DNA from: Prevotellaceae bacterium
GTDB lineage: Bacteria > Bacteroidota > Bacteroidia > Bacteroidales > Paludibacteraceae
NCBI GenBank assembly: GCA_031255055.1
Contig: JAIRTG010000165.1
Location: forward strand, 1 to 6,269
DNA length: 6,269 nucleotides
Reading direction: 5' to 3'
Position numbers and translations under genes: made by a program. Of the stretch, positions 1 to 6,005 are shown in pieces (position 1 is the stretch's first letter; every line of letters starts with the position of its first letter). The notes under the pieces are model-generated. The model did no database searches and had not been told where the DNA came from. It was given only the letters and a program-made list of their open reading frames with translations.

Positions 1-555
1 GTGACGGCGCTTGGCCTGTCGCCGTGGGTAACGGAACTGACATCGCTGAACGACCTCTTCAAAACATACGTGGACGATACGACACAGGAAGAGGTTGAAA
101 AACCGGATGTATCTTTTCGTGAAGCCCGCAACCAGACCGACCTGGCGCTGCATGAACTGACGGATCGTATTACGGCAAAAATCAACCTGCAAGGCCCGGA
201 TACCTATCTGCCGTTTGTAAAAGAGTTCAACGTGACAACCGACCACTACAATACGCTGATTCACGAGCATTACGGTCGTCTGCATGTGCGTACCGACATA
301 CAACCGGCAAAAATAGGCGCCATCAAAACGCAGTCCTACACCGGCAAACCCGTGTATGTCATCCCGTCGGTGAGTATCGACATCAGGGAAAAGGACGACA
401 GCGTAAAGCATGTTGACCTGGTTTTCAGCGTGGACTTTACGGTTGCGTATCAGAACAATGTGGAACCCGGTACGGCAGGCCTCACCATTACCGGCATCGG
501 GAAGTATACCGGCTCGCTGCAGACAACGTTTAATATAGTGGCGGTTGGCGATTAG
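1..555 (+). CDS. DUF6261-like protein with C-terminal Ig-like repeat, 5' partial
   Basis: The reading frame is open from the first base to a TAG at 553-555 (184 residues visible). The GTG at base 1 is probably an internal valine, because the visible part resembles only the C-terminal half of DUF6261 proteins, which are helical proteins of unknown function in Bacteroidales. Residues 1-95 look helical (LGLSPWVTEL, then FREARNQTDLALHEL, then FNVTTDHYNTLIHEHYGR). Residues 106-180 change character and match a widespread bacterial Ig-like repeat: a YTGKPV..PSV start, then DFTVAYQNNVEPGTAGLTIT and GIGKYTGS...TFNI. So this appears to be a helical domain fused to one all-beta module that ends the protein. 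The gene is more GC-rich than the minus-strand operon next to it. No catalytic residues are recognisable. A hairpin at 594-628 probably terminates its transcript. I am fairly sure it is coding and moderately sure of the DUF6261 assignment. Confidence 0.7.
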   Translation: MTALGLSPWVTELTSLNDLFKTYVDDTTQEEVEKPDVSFREARNQTDLALHELTDRITAKINLQGPDTYLPFVKEFNVTTDHYNTLIHEHYGRLHVRTDIQPAKIGAIKTQSYTGKPVYVIPSVSIDIREKDDSVKHVDLVFSVDFTVAYQNNVEPGTAGLTITGIGKYTGSLQTTFNIVAVGD

Positions 556-593
556 ACGTTGTCTGAACCGTGATTTATTTGATTAATATGATT

Positions 594-628
594 AATACGC
601 CGTTCGGGAGAGCCCCGAACGGCGTATT
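594..628 (+). terminator. Rho-independent terminator of the DUF6261-like gene
   Basis: A perfect 15-bp stem (594-608 pairs with 614-628; arm AATACGCCGTTCGGG) has a 5-base loop at 609-613 and is followed by a short T-rich stretch (TTGTCTT). It begins 38 bases after the stop codon of the upstream gene. The T-tract is interrupted, so termination strength is uncertain, but position and stem quality fit a terminator well. Confidence 0.75.
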
Positions 629-675
629 TGTCTTATCATGTTGCCTGAACCTTGATTTTCCAGATTACAGGATTC

Positions 676-697
676 ACCCCCAGATGAATCTGGGGGT
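676..697. repeat. Short perfect hairpin, 10-bp stem
   Basis: ACCCCCAGAT (676-685) pairs with ATCTGGGGGT (688-697) across two bases. It is the second in a row of palindromes between two convergent genes. No T-tract follows, so a terminator role is less likely than membership of a dispersed palindromic repeat family. Confidence 0.5.
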
Positions 698-707
698 TAT
701 GCACAGG

Positions 708-724
708 TTGCCCCTACGGGGCAA
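708..724. repeat. Short perfect hairpin, 7-bp stem
   Basis: TTGCCCC (708-714) pairs with GGGGCAA (718-724) around a TAC loop. It lies only 10 bases after the preceding hairpin, and the two may be parts of one repeated element. No coding capacity or promoter is evident around it. Confidence 0.45.
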
Positions 725-746
725 TGTGATGAGTTGCTTGTGGAAC

Positions 747-863
747 TTCCCCCGCTACCGCACGATTCCTATCGTGTGGTATTATGTACTACATAATGAC
801 TTGAAACAAGCTTTCAATTTTTTATATTACCACACGATAGGAATCGTGCGGTAGCGAGGGGAA
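747..863. repeat. Nested inverted-repeat element with 29-bp perfect arms (REPIN-like)
   Basis: Bases 753-781 are the exact reverse complement of 828-856, and pairing continues outward to about 747/863 with a one-base bulge. Each arm is itself a hairpin: CACGAT and ATCGTG flank TCCT in the left arm (762-775), and the right arm mirrors this around AGGA; the small stem extends to about 11 bp with one non-Watson-Crick pair. The 46-base centre holds two more small dyads, ATTATGTA/TACATAAT (781-788 and 790-797) and TTGAAA/TTTCAA (801-806 and 812-817). The outer ends carry CTAC (755-758) and GTAG (851-854). A pair of small hairpins in opposite orientation is the organisation of REPIN/BIME elements, which are mobilised in trans by RAYT-type transposases; no such transposase lies in this window, so that origin is inferred. 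Confidence 0.65.
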
Positions 864-868
864 CAGAA

Positions 869-930
869 CGTTTTAAGTAGCGAGCGCAGAAGCAAAAACT
901 TGTTTTGCTTCTGCCGAGTCACGCAAAACG
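869..930 (-). terminator. Hairpin downstream of the outer-membrane protein gene, possibly bidirectional terminator
   Basis: GCAGAAGCAAAA (886-897) pairs perfectly with TTTTGCTTCTGC (903-914) around a 5-base loop. An outer pair of short arms, CGTTTT (869-874) and AAAACG (925-930), encloses it. It lies 32 bases beyond the TAA of the minus-strand gene ending at 947, so it is well placed as its terminator, but no clean T-run follows on that strand. GTAGCGAG at 877-884 repeats the motif at 851-858, so this may also be one more member of the palindromic repeat cluster. Confidence 0.5.
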
Positions 931-946
931 ACTAAATTTATTGAAC

Positions 947-3628
947 TTAAAATTTATATCTTACTTTTAGCATGAGATGACCCGGTATCTGACGGAAATA
1001 TCGTTCAGATATATAAACGCCATTATTGGATGTTGCTACCCAGTATTGCTTATCCGGGTGTAGGATGTTTATGCCGACGGCTTCGATTTCGAAATTTTTA
1101 TTTATAACGTAATTTATATTCGCGTTCAGATTGTACTGACTCCGGTTGTAGTCCGGCGCTTCATTGATAGCATATTCCAATTCGACTGCGGTAAAAAGAC
1201 GTTTGTTGATATTCATTTTAATCTTCCCTCCATACCGCCGGATGCGTTGGGCGCTTTCGGCTCCTAATGACGATTTGTTGTTAAAGTATTCATGTCCGAC
1301 TTTACACTCAAAATTAACTATCCGATTACGATAGTTGCTTTCTAATTGAAGTTGACCGGAGGTGTTTTCTACTCGGAGCTTATTTTTAATGCCCATAGCG
1401 TGATTGGAAAATGAAGTGTGATTGTATCCTCCGGTAAATTTAATGACCCAGGGAATAAATCCCAATCCTTTGTTTACGAATAGTTTTGTTATAAAGTAAT
1501 CCGTAGGAAGAGCGGACACGGGCCGGTATTTGGTCAACAAGCCATCTTGAAAATAGTCGTTTGTACTCGAATTTTTAACGCGACTATAGATTGAAGTAAA
1601 TACAACCATGGTGTTTGAAAACAGATCGTAAATACGATAGGTCAAATTGGCATTGTATTTACTGCTATAGAGGTGTTTGGTTAAGCTGTTTTGCATGTAA
1701 TCCTGATAGGAATCGAAGACGATTCCGGAAAGAAAAGCGTCGGCAGGTATCGGCGAATCGGATGCCGAATATGCGACGTTTAAGACGTGTTTTTGACTGA
1801 AATGTAGTGAAACTTCCGCCGTCGGATTTAGCTTGACTTTACTTTCCGACGCAAATTTGTTGTTTTCAAATTGATATGCGTGAGCAAAAGCTCCTATTTT
1901 GAATCGAAACAAGCCTTTGTTTTTTACGAAACTAATACCTGCATTATAATCGTAAACATCCGTTTTAATATCGTTCCGCAAGCTGTCGGCGCTTAACTCT
2001 ACGGGCGTTTGTGAAGGAATATCCCGATAAATATTCGACAGATAGCTTTGATTGTTTATGTTGACATTCAGGCTCGAATTGATAAAATAGGATGAGTTTA
2101 TTTTGTACATAAATGAAAAATTTGCTCCCGATTCTATTTGCTTTAACTTTGTTTTTTGTTGTCCGTAGTACCAATCGTTATGCGCAATCAAAGCTACCGG
2201 CAGCAACAATGAATCTACCTGCATAGCGTATATTGCCGGCTTATCGGCATAAGAGAAATAGATATTCGCCGCAAGCACATGTCGCCCTAAAGATTTCATC
2301 AAGAGAATATCGTGGCGAGTTTTTAGCGTTTGAGCATCATAAATATCCAAAGCTTTGATTGGTCGCCGGTCTATAACATTTAAAGAGGTGGCATTTTTGT
2401 TCATATCAATGTTTGAGATGTTTCCTTTATATGTCATATTGAACGTTGCGGACGGCTGATAATGCAATTTCCATAAGCCACTGTAGAGCCTGTTTTTTCC
2501 TTTACCGTCAATTTGCTTTGTGGTCGAAAAACGATTATCGGGCAACAGATAGTTATATTTAACGATGTCTTGGGCTGTTTCATTGATTTCGTTAAATAAA
2601 AAGTACGATGTGAATTTCAGCGAAGTAGTGGGTTGATAAGCCATATTGAGAGCGCTCAACAGGTTTTTTCGCTCGAAAGTGTTATTTTGGGGCATCAGCA
2701 GACGCTGTTCTTCTTTCGACAATTCAATGGAAGAATTGTTGCCGTTATTCATTAACTCATCAATTCCGCCCTGAAGCCGAATGTATTCTTCAATACTAAA
2801 GACCTCTTCTCCCGTATTATTGAAGGCTCCTACAAACGAAGTCATTAACGTTGAGTTAATTTGCATAATGTTTGCCTTTCCCAAATACGTATCTTTGTAT
2901 CCGCCGGCAGCAGTGAGTTCTCCCGAAATTTTACCCAATTTTTCGTTATTTACACCCACGTTAATCACCGTCTTTTCATGAGACTGGAATCCTCCAAGTA
3001 AAGAATATTCACTATAGTTGTTCAACACCTCTACGTTTTCGGCAACATCGGCCGGTAGATTTTTGGTTGCCATTTGTGTATTACCCGAAAAAAAGTCTTG
3101 CCCATTGAGCAATATGCTCTCGACTTGTCTGCCTTGTGCTTTTACGCCGCCCTTTGAATCGACCTCTACACCCGGAAGTTTTTTCAAAACATCGCCGAGA
3201 ACAACCTCAGAGCCATCCGTAAATACTTTAGGGTCATAACGGATAGTATCTTCCTTAAATACTATTCCCGGATTTCGTCCCGTTACCACAATGCTTTCTA
3301 ATGCCGTAATACTGTCATCTAAGATAAAATTTGATACTATCGTTTTACTGTCTGCCAAAACAACCGGAGTTGTTTCGGCAGCATATCCCAAGCAACTCAC
3401 ACGTAAAAAATACGCGCCACTCTCGTTGTGCTCAATTTTAAATTTCCCTTCACTGTTTGTAGTCGCATAATTAACAAGTAAAGAATCAGCTTGTCGCAGA
3501 AGTATTACGTTGGCATACGATATGACCTCATTGTTCTTATCCCGAACACTCCCGGATACAACAAATTGAGAAAATGCGTTAACGGGTAGCAACAGTATTA
3601 AAATTGCCGTAAGAAAGTTCAACTTCAT
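947..3628 (-). CDS. TonB-dependent-receptor-like outer-membrane beta-barrel protein
   Basis: This 893-residue protein is predicted to sit in the outer membrane. It starts with a signal peptide (1-21; hydrophobic core LTAILILLLP, likely cleavage near AFSQ). Residues 22-105 resemble a carboxypeptidase-regulatory-like domain (SGSVRDKNNEVISYANVILL, then TNSEGKFKI and LRVSCLGY). A TonB-box-like stretch, ESIVVTG, is at 111-117. Residues about 120-225 form a plug-like region (DVLKKLPGVEV, QVESILLNGQDFFSG, ENVEVL). The remaining ~650 residues are rich in alternating aromatic and polar strands typical of the OMP_b-brl_3 barrel family, and the protein ends in YKF, the usual C-terminal aromatic recognised by the barrel assembly machinery. 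The ATG lies 6 bp after the upstream GLPGLI gene, which implies one mRNA. Substrate is unknown; it could be a transporter or a barrel without transport function. Stop codon is TAA. Confidence 0.9.
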   Translation of the reverse strand: MKLNFLTAILILLLPVNAFSQFVVSGSVRDKNNEVISYANVILLRQADSLLVNYATTNSEGKFKIEHNESGAYFLRVSCLGYAAETTPVVLADSKTIVSNFILDDSITALESIVVTGRNPGIVFKEDTIRYDPKVFTDGSEVVLGDVLKKLPGVEVDSKGGVKAQGRQVESILLNGQDFFSGNTQMATKNLPADVAENVEVLNNYSEYSLLGGFQSHEKTVINVGVNNEKLGKISGELTAAGGYKDTYLGKANIMQINSTLMTSFVGAFNNTGEEVFSIEEYIRLQGGIDELMNNGNNSSIELSKEEQRLLMPQNNTFERKNLLSALNMAYQPTTSLKFTSYFLFNEINETAQDIVKYNYLLPDNRFSTTKQIDGKGKNRLYSGLWKLHYQPSATFNMTYKGNISNIDMNKNATSLNVIDRRPIKALDIYDAQTLKTRHDILLMKSLGRHVLAANIYFSYADKPAIYAMQVDSLLLPVALIAHNDWYYGQQKTKLKQIESGANFSFMYKINSSYFINSSLNVNINNQSYLSNIYRDIPSQTPVELSADSLRNDIKTDVYDYNAGISFVKNKGLFRFKIGAFAHAYQFENNKFASESKVKLNPTAEVSLHFSQKHVLNVAYSASDSPIPADAFLSGIVFDSYQDYMQNSLTKHLYSSKYNANLTYRIYDLFSNTMVVFTSIYSRVKNSSTNDYFQDGLLTKYRPVSALPTDYFITKLFVNKGLGFIPWVIKFTGGYNHTSFSNHAMGIKNKLRVENTSGQLQLESNYRNRIVNFECKVGHEYFNNKSSLGAESAQRIRRYGGKIKMNINKRLFTAVELEYAINEAPDYNRSQYNLNANINYVINKNFEIEAVGINILHPDKQYWVATSNNGVYISERYFRQIPGHLMLKVRYKF

Positions 3629-3634
3629 TTGCCG

Positions 3635-4363
3635 CTACATGTTAATAACTTTCACTCCCGATTTGCCACCGGTAATCCCCATCTCTTCCATTTTCTTTGC
3701 GCGGGTATTATTAAAATCTTCTCTCGTTATTTTTTTACCCGAATCCGGTTTTTTTATCTCTTTTGATGCTTCATATTTCAAATCGACGTCTTGTGCCACA
3801 ATCAATTGAGACTGCGTTTCCAATTCTATTATTAATCAGGGCAAGCCGAAGTACGTTCCCGGACCTTCGTTGACCGGAATATCAGGGCAATACCAGGCTA
3901 TATCTCCCGTTTCATTGGTTGCCTTTTTGCATTTTAAGTTTCCGATGGTTTTTTCTTTCGCATCAATCGTCCAAGTCGGCACATTTAAGGTCTCGGTAAT
4001 CAGAAACAGTTTGTCCAAGATGTATTCTTGCGAAATAATTTGTTTGTCTTTTTGATTTTTATACAAGGTAGCGCCCCCTCCCATTCGAATTGTTTGAACA
4101 CTGATGTTTGCTTGTTGCGACTCCGTGTCGGAATCTTTCTTTACAGGAGCATAAACGCTTTCTCCTTGAGACGAATACAAACACATTGTTTTACTTTGCT
4201 GTTTAAGTTGAGCCTCTACGACGGATTTTATTTCCGGAGATAATTCTTTGACATTATCCGGCATTTTTAATTGTTCCGAATATGTTACACGTATTGCTTG
4301 TGCATTACCGTAAGCGGTCAGGATTATAAACAATCCCATAATCATAAAATTTTTTTTCATCAT
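3635..4363 (-). pseudogene. GLPGLI-family secreted protein interrupted by an in-frame TGA
   Basis: The frame starts at ATG 4361-4363 and would encode 242 residues if codon 176 were sense. Residues 1-22 are a signal peptide (lysines, hydrophobic core MGLFIILTAYG, then NAQA), so the product is exported. Family-typical features follow: WTIDAKEKTIGNLKCKKA (131-148), AWYCPDIPVNEGPGTYFGLP (156-175). Codon 176 is TGA (3836-3838) where the motif GLPGLI demands Gly; the same frame resumes directly with LIIELETQSQ and stays open for 66 codons to TAG 3635-3637. A single GGA-to-TGA change explains it. Without readthrough the product is a 175-residue protein lacking the C-terminal part, while a TTG at 3821-3823 could restart a 62-residue fragment. 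Its neighbour, the barrel protein, begins 6 bp later, an arrangement common for this family. GLPGLI function is unknown. The lesion could be real, a sequencing error, or read through. Confidence 0.85.
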
Positions 4364-4412
4364 TCAAACTTTTATAAATTAAAATAATCGATTAAAAACT
4401 ATCAATACACAT

Positions 4413-4448
4413 ATTGCGATAAAATTGCGATAAAAAACTTTTTCGCAA
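4413..4448. promoter_or_regulatory. Tandem 11-bp repeat and dyad in the GLPGLI leader, candidate operator
   Basis: ATTGCGATAAA occurs twice in immediate succession (4413-4423 and 4424-4434), one DNA helical turn apart. The second copy also pairs with an inverted half-site: TTGCGA at 4425-4430 and TCGCAA at 4443-4448, with A-rich and T-rich bases between them. The block lies between the proposed -7 box and the start codon of the minus-strand operon, so it would be in the early transcribed leader. It could be a repressor site or an RNA hairpin. A related dyad is found at the fic promoter. Confidence 0.4.
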
Positions 4449-4483
4449 CAAAAATAATCAATTTAATCGAATATAACACCAAA
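4449..4483 (-). promoter_or_regulatory. Candidate promoter of the GLPGLI/barrel-protein operon
   Basis: On the minus strand TATTTTTG (4456 down to 4449) matches the Bacteroidota -7 consensus TAnnTTTG exactly. A TTTG at 4483-4480 could be the -33 element, but the 23-base spacer is long. Transcription would start near 4442, giving a leader of about 80 bases before the ATG at 4363. The region is very AT-rich, so a chance match is possible. Confidence 0.4.
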
Positions 4484-4520
4484 ACATATCAGCTCACTAC
4501 GGTCGGAGTCTTCCTTTCTG

Positions 4521-4544
4521 AAAGATAAAGAGAAAGATAAAGAG
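4521..4544 (+). repeat. 12-bp tandem repeat, two exact copies
   Basis: AAAGATAAAGAG is present at 4521-4532 and again at 4533-4544. It directly precedes the G-run of the structured repeat at 4551. A looser purine-rich stretch of the same flavour (AAAGACAAAGATATAAAG) precedes the second structured repeat, so the purine tract may belong to the repeated unit. Confidence 0.6.
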
Positions 4545-4550
4545 ATTTAG

Positions 4551-4642
4551 GGTGGGGGGGGGAAGTCTCCCCCTCGCTTCAGCCCGCCGTAGGCGGTCTT
4601 CCGCTACCCCCTCAGCGGGGCTCTGCCCCGCAACGCCCCGTA
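4551..4642. repeat. Structured GC-rich repeat, copy A (left of fic)
   Basis: This 92-base unit recurs at 6006-6095 with only three substitutions and a two-base length difference in a G-run (nine Gs at 4554-4562). It can fold into successive hairpins: GGGGGA/TCCCCC (4558-4563 and 4568-4573), CCGCC/GGCGG (4584-4588 and 4592-4596, loop GTA), and either GCGGGGC/GCCCCGC (4615-4621 and 4625-4631) or the alternative CGGGGC/GCCCCG (4616-4621 and 4635-4640). It carries CCGCTACC, whose complement contains the GTAGCG also seen near 851, 877 and 4674. No open frame spans it convincingly. It is probably a dispersed non-coding repeat of the REP or MITE kind, but family membership cannot be shown from two copies. 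Confidence 0.8.
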
Positions 4643-4746
4643 CTCCCTCGCCATACGAGTTACAGGTAGTCGCGTAGCGACACAGTCTCGATAGCCGGTG
4701 GATTTTATCTTCGGCATACCGGTTAACACGTAAAAAGCATCTGACA
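4643..4746. other. Non-coding spacer with small dyads upstream of fic
   Basis: No gene is evident here. The stretch contains CTCG/CGAG (4647-4650 and 4656-4659), GTCGC/GCGAC around GTA (4669-4681), and CCGGT/ACCGG (4695-4699 and 4718-4722). These may extend the structured repeat to its left, but they are absent after copy B, so they are either specific to this side or have been lost there. Confidence 0.4.
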
Positions 4747-4786
4747 TTTGATTTTGCGGTGAAAAAACAGTATTTTTACCGCAAAA
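4747..4786 (+). promoter_or_regulatory. Candidate fic promoter with overlapping operator-like dyad
   Basis: TTTG at 4747-4750 and TATTTTTA at 4771-4778 fit the Bacteroidota -33 and -7 boxes with a 20-base spacer; the -7 box differs from TAnnTTTG only at its last base. An inverted repeat, TTTTGCGGT (4752-4760) and ACCGCAAAA (4778-4786), straddles the -7 box, and inner A and T runs extend its symmetry. Transcription would start about 15 bases before the ATG at 4800. A repressor bound here would block the polymerase, so the dyad is a reasonable operator candidate. Neither element has been tested. Confidence 0.45.
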
Positions 4787-4799
4787 ATTGCTGTGAATT

Positions 4800-5942
4800 A
4801 TGTATATACACGAAAGAAACAATTGGACTGATTTCCGATGGAATACCGACAAGATACTTCCGTTACTCGGTAATGTACGGCATTTACAGGGAAACCTCCT
4901 CGGAAAAATACAGAGTATCGGCTTTCAATTAATCGAAAAGGCAACGCTTCTGACACTGACTTTGGATACGGTTGACACGTCAAAAATTGAGGGCGAGTTT
5001 CTTAACGCCAGTGAAGTACGCTCGTCCATTGCTCGAAAACTGGGCATTAAAAACGCCGACTTTGTCGCCGCTTCGCGAAACGTAGAGGGCATAGTGGATG
5101 TCTTACTTGATGCAACGCAGAATTACAGCCGGCAATTGACCGAGACACGACTTTTCGGATGGCATAATTCGCTGTTTCAAACAGGTTTCAGTGGTTATCG
5201 ACCCATTGATGTAGCAAAATATCGTTCGGAAGGAATGAAAGTTGTGTCGGGAAATTTCGGTCGTGAAAAAGTCCATTTTGAAGCCCCCGCGCCCGACCGC
5301 GTGAAACCCGAAATGGACAGGTTTTTGGAATGGTTCAACGCCCCCTCCCCGCAGGGAAAAGCGATAGACGCCGTTTTGAAAGCCGCCGTTGCTCATTTAT
5401 GGTTTGTAACCATTCACCCTTTTGACGACGGCAACGGACGACTTGCCCGCGCCATTATGGATATGCAGTTGGCTCGAAGCGACAACAGCAAAATACGCTT
5501 TTACAGCATGTCGAACCAGATTTACCGGGAACACAAACGATACAGCGACCTGATCGAACAAGTACAGAAATCGGACGGCGACATGACCGACTGGCTCCGG
5601 TGGTTTTTGGAGTGTTTTGAAAGAGCATTGCTGGCAAGCGAACAAAACTTAAAGCTGATTTTGGACAAGGCCCGCTTTTGGGACGCCCACCGCGATGCGG
5701 TCATTAACGACAGACAACGGCTGATAATTAACTATTTCTACGATAATTATGACAGAAGCTACGAGTATTTGCGAACGAAAGTATATGCCGAATTAGCCGA
5801 ATGTTCGACAGACACCGCCTTGCGCGATCTGCAGGATTTGGTTGGCAAAAAAATGTTACTTGTTGAAGATAGCGGGAAAAAAACAAACTACCTAATCAAC
5901 AGTCCGGCAAACATTCGCATACCGAAACGGCAGGAGTCGTGA
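4800..5942 (+). CDS. Fic-family protein adenylyltransferase, class II, with N-terminal DUF4172 and C-terminal winged helix
   Basis: The 380-residue protein is intact. Fic domains usually transfer AMP from ATP to a Ser, Thr or Tyr hydroxyl of a target protein. The N-terminus MYIHERNNWTDFRW is typical of DUF4172 and supports the ATG at 4800. T60-S-K-I-E64-G65 fits the class II inhibitory motif (S/T)xxxE(G/N), in which the glutamate obstructs productive ATP binding. A flap-like segment, about GYRPIDVAKYRSEGMKVVSG, is at 132-151. The catalytic loop H206-PFDDGNGRLA-R217 has every canonical residue, including the general base H206 and the phosphate-binding N212, R214 and R217, so activity is expected. 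Residues ~303-365 form a winged-helix-like end (YAELAECSTDTALRDLQDLV), which suggests DNA binding or autoregulation. It has no antitoxin-like partner in the window, consistent with inhibition in cis. No signal peptide, so cytoplasmic. The target is unknown. Stop is TGA. Confidence 0.95.
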   Translation: MYIHERNNWTDFRWNTDKILPLLGNVRHLQGNLLGKIQSIGFQLIEKATLLTLTLDTVDTSKIEGEFLNASEVRSSIARKLGIKNADFVAASRNVEGIVDVLLDATQNYSRQLTETRLFGWHNSLFQTGFSGYRPIDVAKYRSEGMKVVSGNFGREKVHFEAPAPDRVKPEMDRFLEWFNAPSPQGKAIDAVLKAAVAHLWFVTIHPFDDGNGRLARAIMDMQLARSDNSKIRFYSMSNQIYREHKRYSDLIEQVQKSDGDMTDWLRWFLECFERALLASEQNLKLILDKARFWDAHRDAVINDRQRLIINYFYDNYDRSYEYLRTKVYAELAECSTDTALRDLQDLVGKKMLLVEDSGKKTNYLINSPANIRIPKRQES

Positions 5943-6005
5943 TATAAAAACAAGGATAAAGCCATGCCGCATCTTCTTTAAAAAAGACAAAGATATAAAG
6001 ATGGA
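5943..6005 (+). other. A-rich spacer after fic
   Basis: No gene is seen. A weak dyad between TCTTCTTT (5972-5979) and downstream AAAGACAAAGA could help end the fic transcript, but it is imperfect and lacks a T-run, so I do not call a terminator. A TAA in frame with fic occurs at 5979-5981, twelve codons after its TGA. Confidence 0.35.

Noticed and set aside
570..854. 94-residue plus-strand open frame after the DUF6261-like gene
   Set aside because: It runs through four palindromes (594-628, 676-697, 708-724 and the nested inverted repeat), and its translation is irregular and Cys/Trp/Tyr-rich without domain features. It reads as translated repeat DNA.
3018..3239. Plus-strand open frame inside the barrel-protein gene
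   Set aside because: It is antisense to the plug-like region of a clearly coding gene and has no recognisable features.
3635..3823. Independent small gene starting at TTG 3821-3823
   Set aside because: The frame is the direct continuation of the GLPGLI protein after one TGA, the family-like LIIE precedes the TTG, and no signal peptide or ribosome-binding context marks a new start.
3836..3838. UGA recoded as glycine throughout this genome (code 25)
   Set aside because: Every gene content clue points to Bacteroidota, which use the standard bacterial code, and fic ends naturally at a TGA (5940-5942).
4413..4434. CRISPR-like direct repeats
   Set aside because: Only two adjacent 11-bp units without spacers; they fit a tandem operator-like repeat.
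4604..4852. 82-residue minus-strand open frame between the operon and fic
   Set aside because: It spans structured repeat A, the fic promoter region and the first codons of fic. Its end (ALRGRAPLRG) is simply translated repeat.
5103..5396. Minus-strand open frame inside fic
   Set aside because: It is antisense to the conserved Fic domain, whose motifs establish the plus-strand frame.
5943..6005. Rho-independent terminator for fic
   Set aside because: The only dyad is imperfect and not followed by a T-run, so it does not meet the standard for a call.
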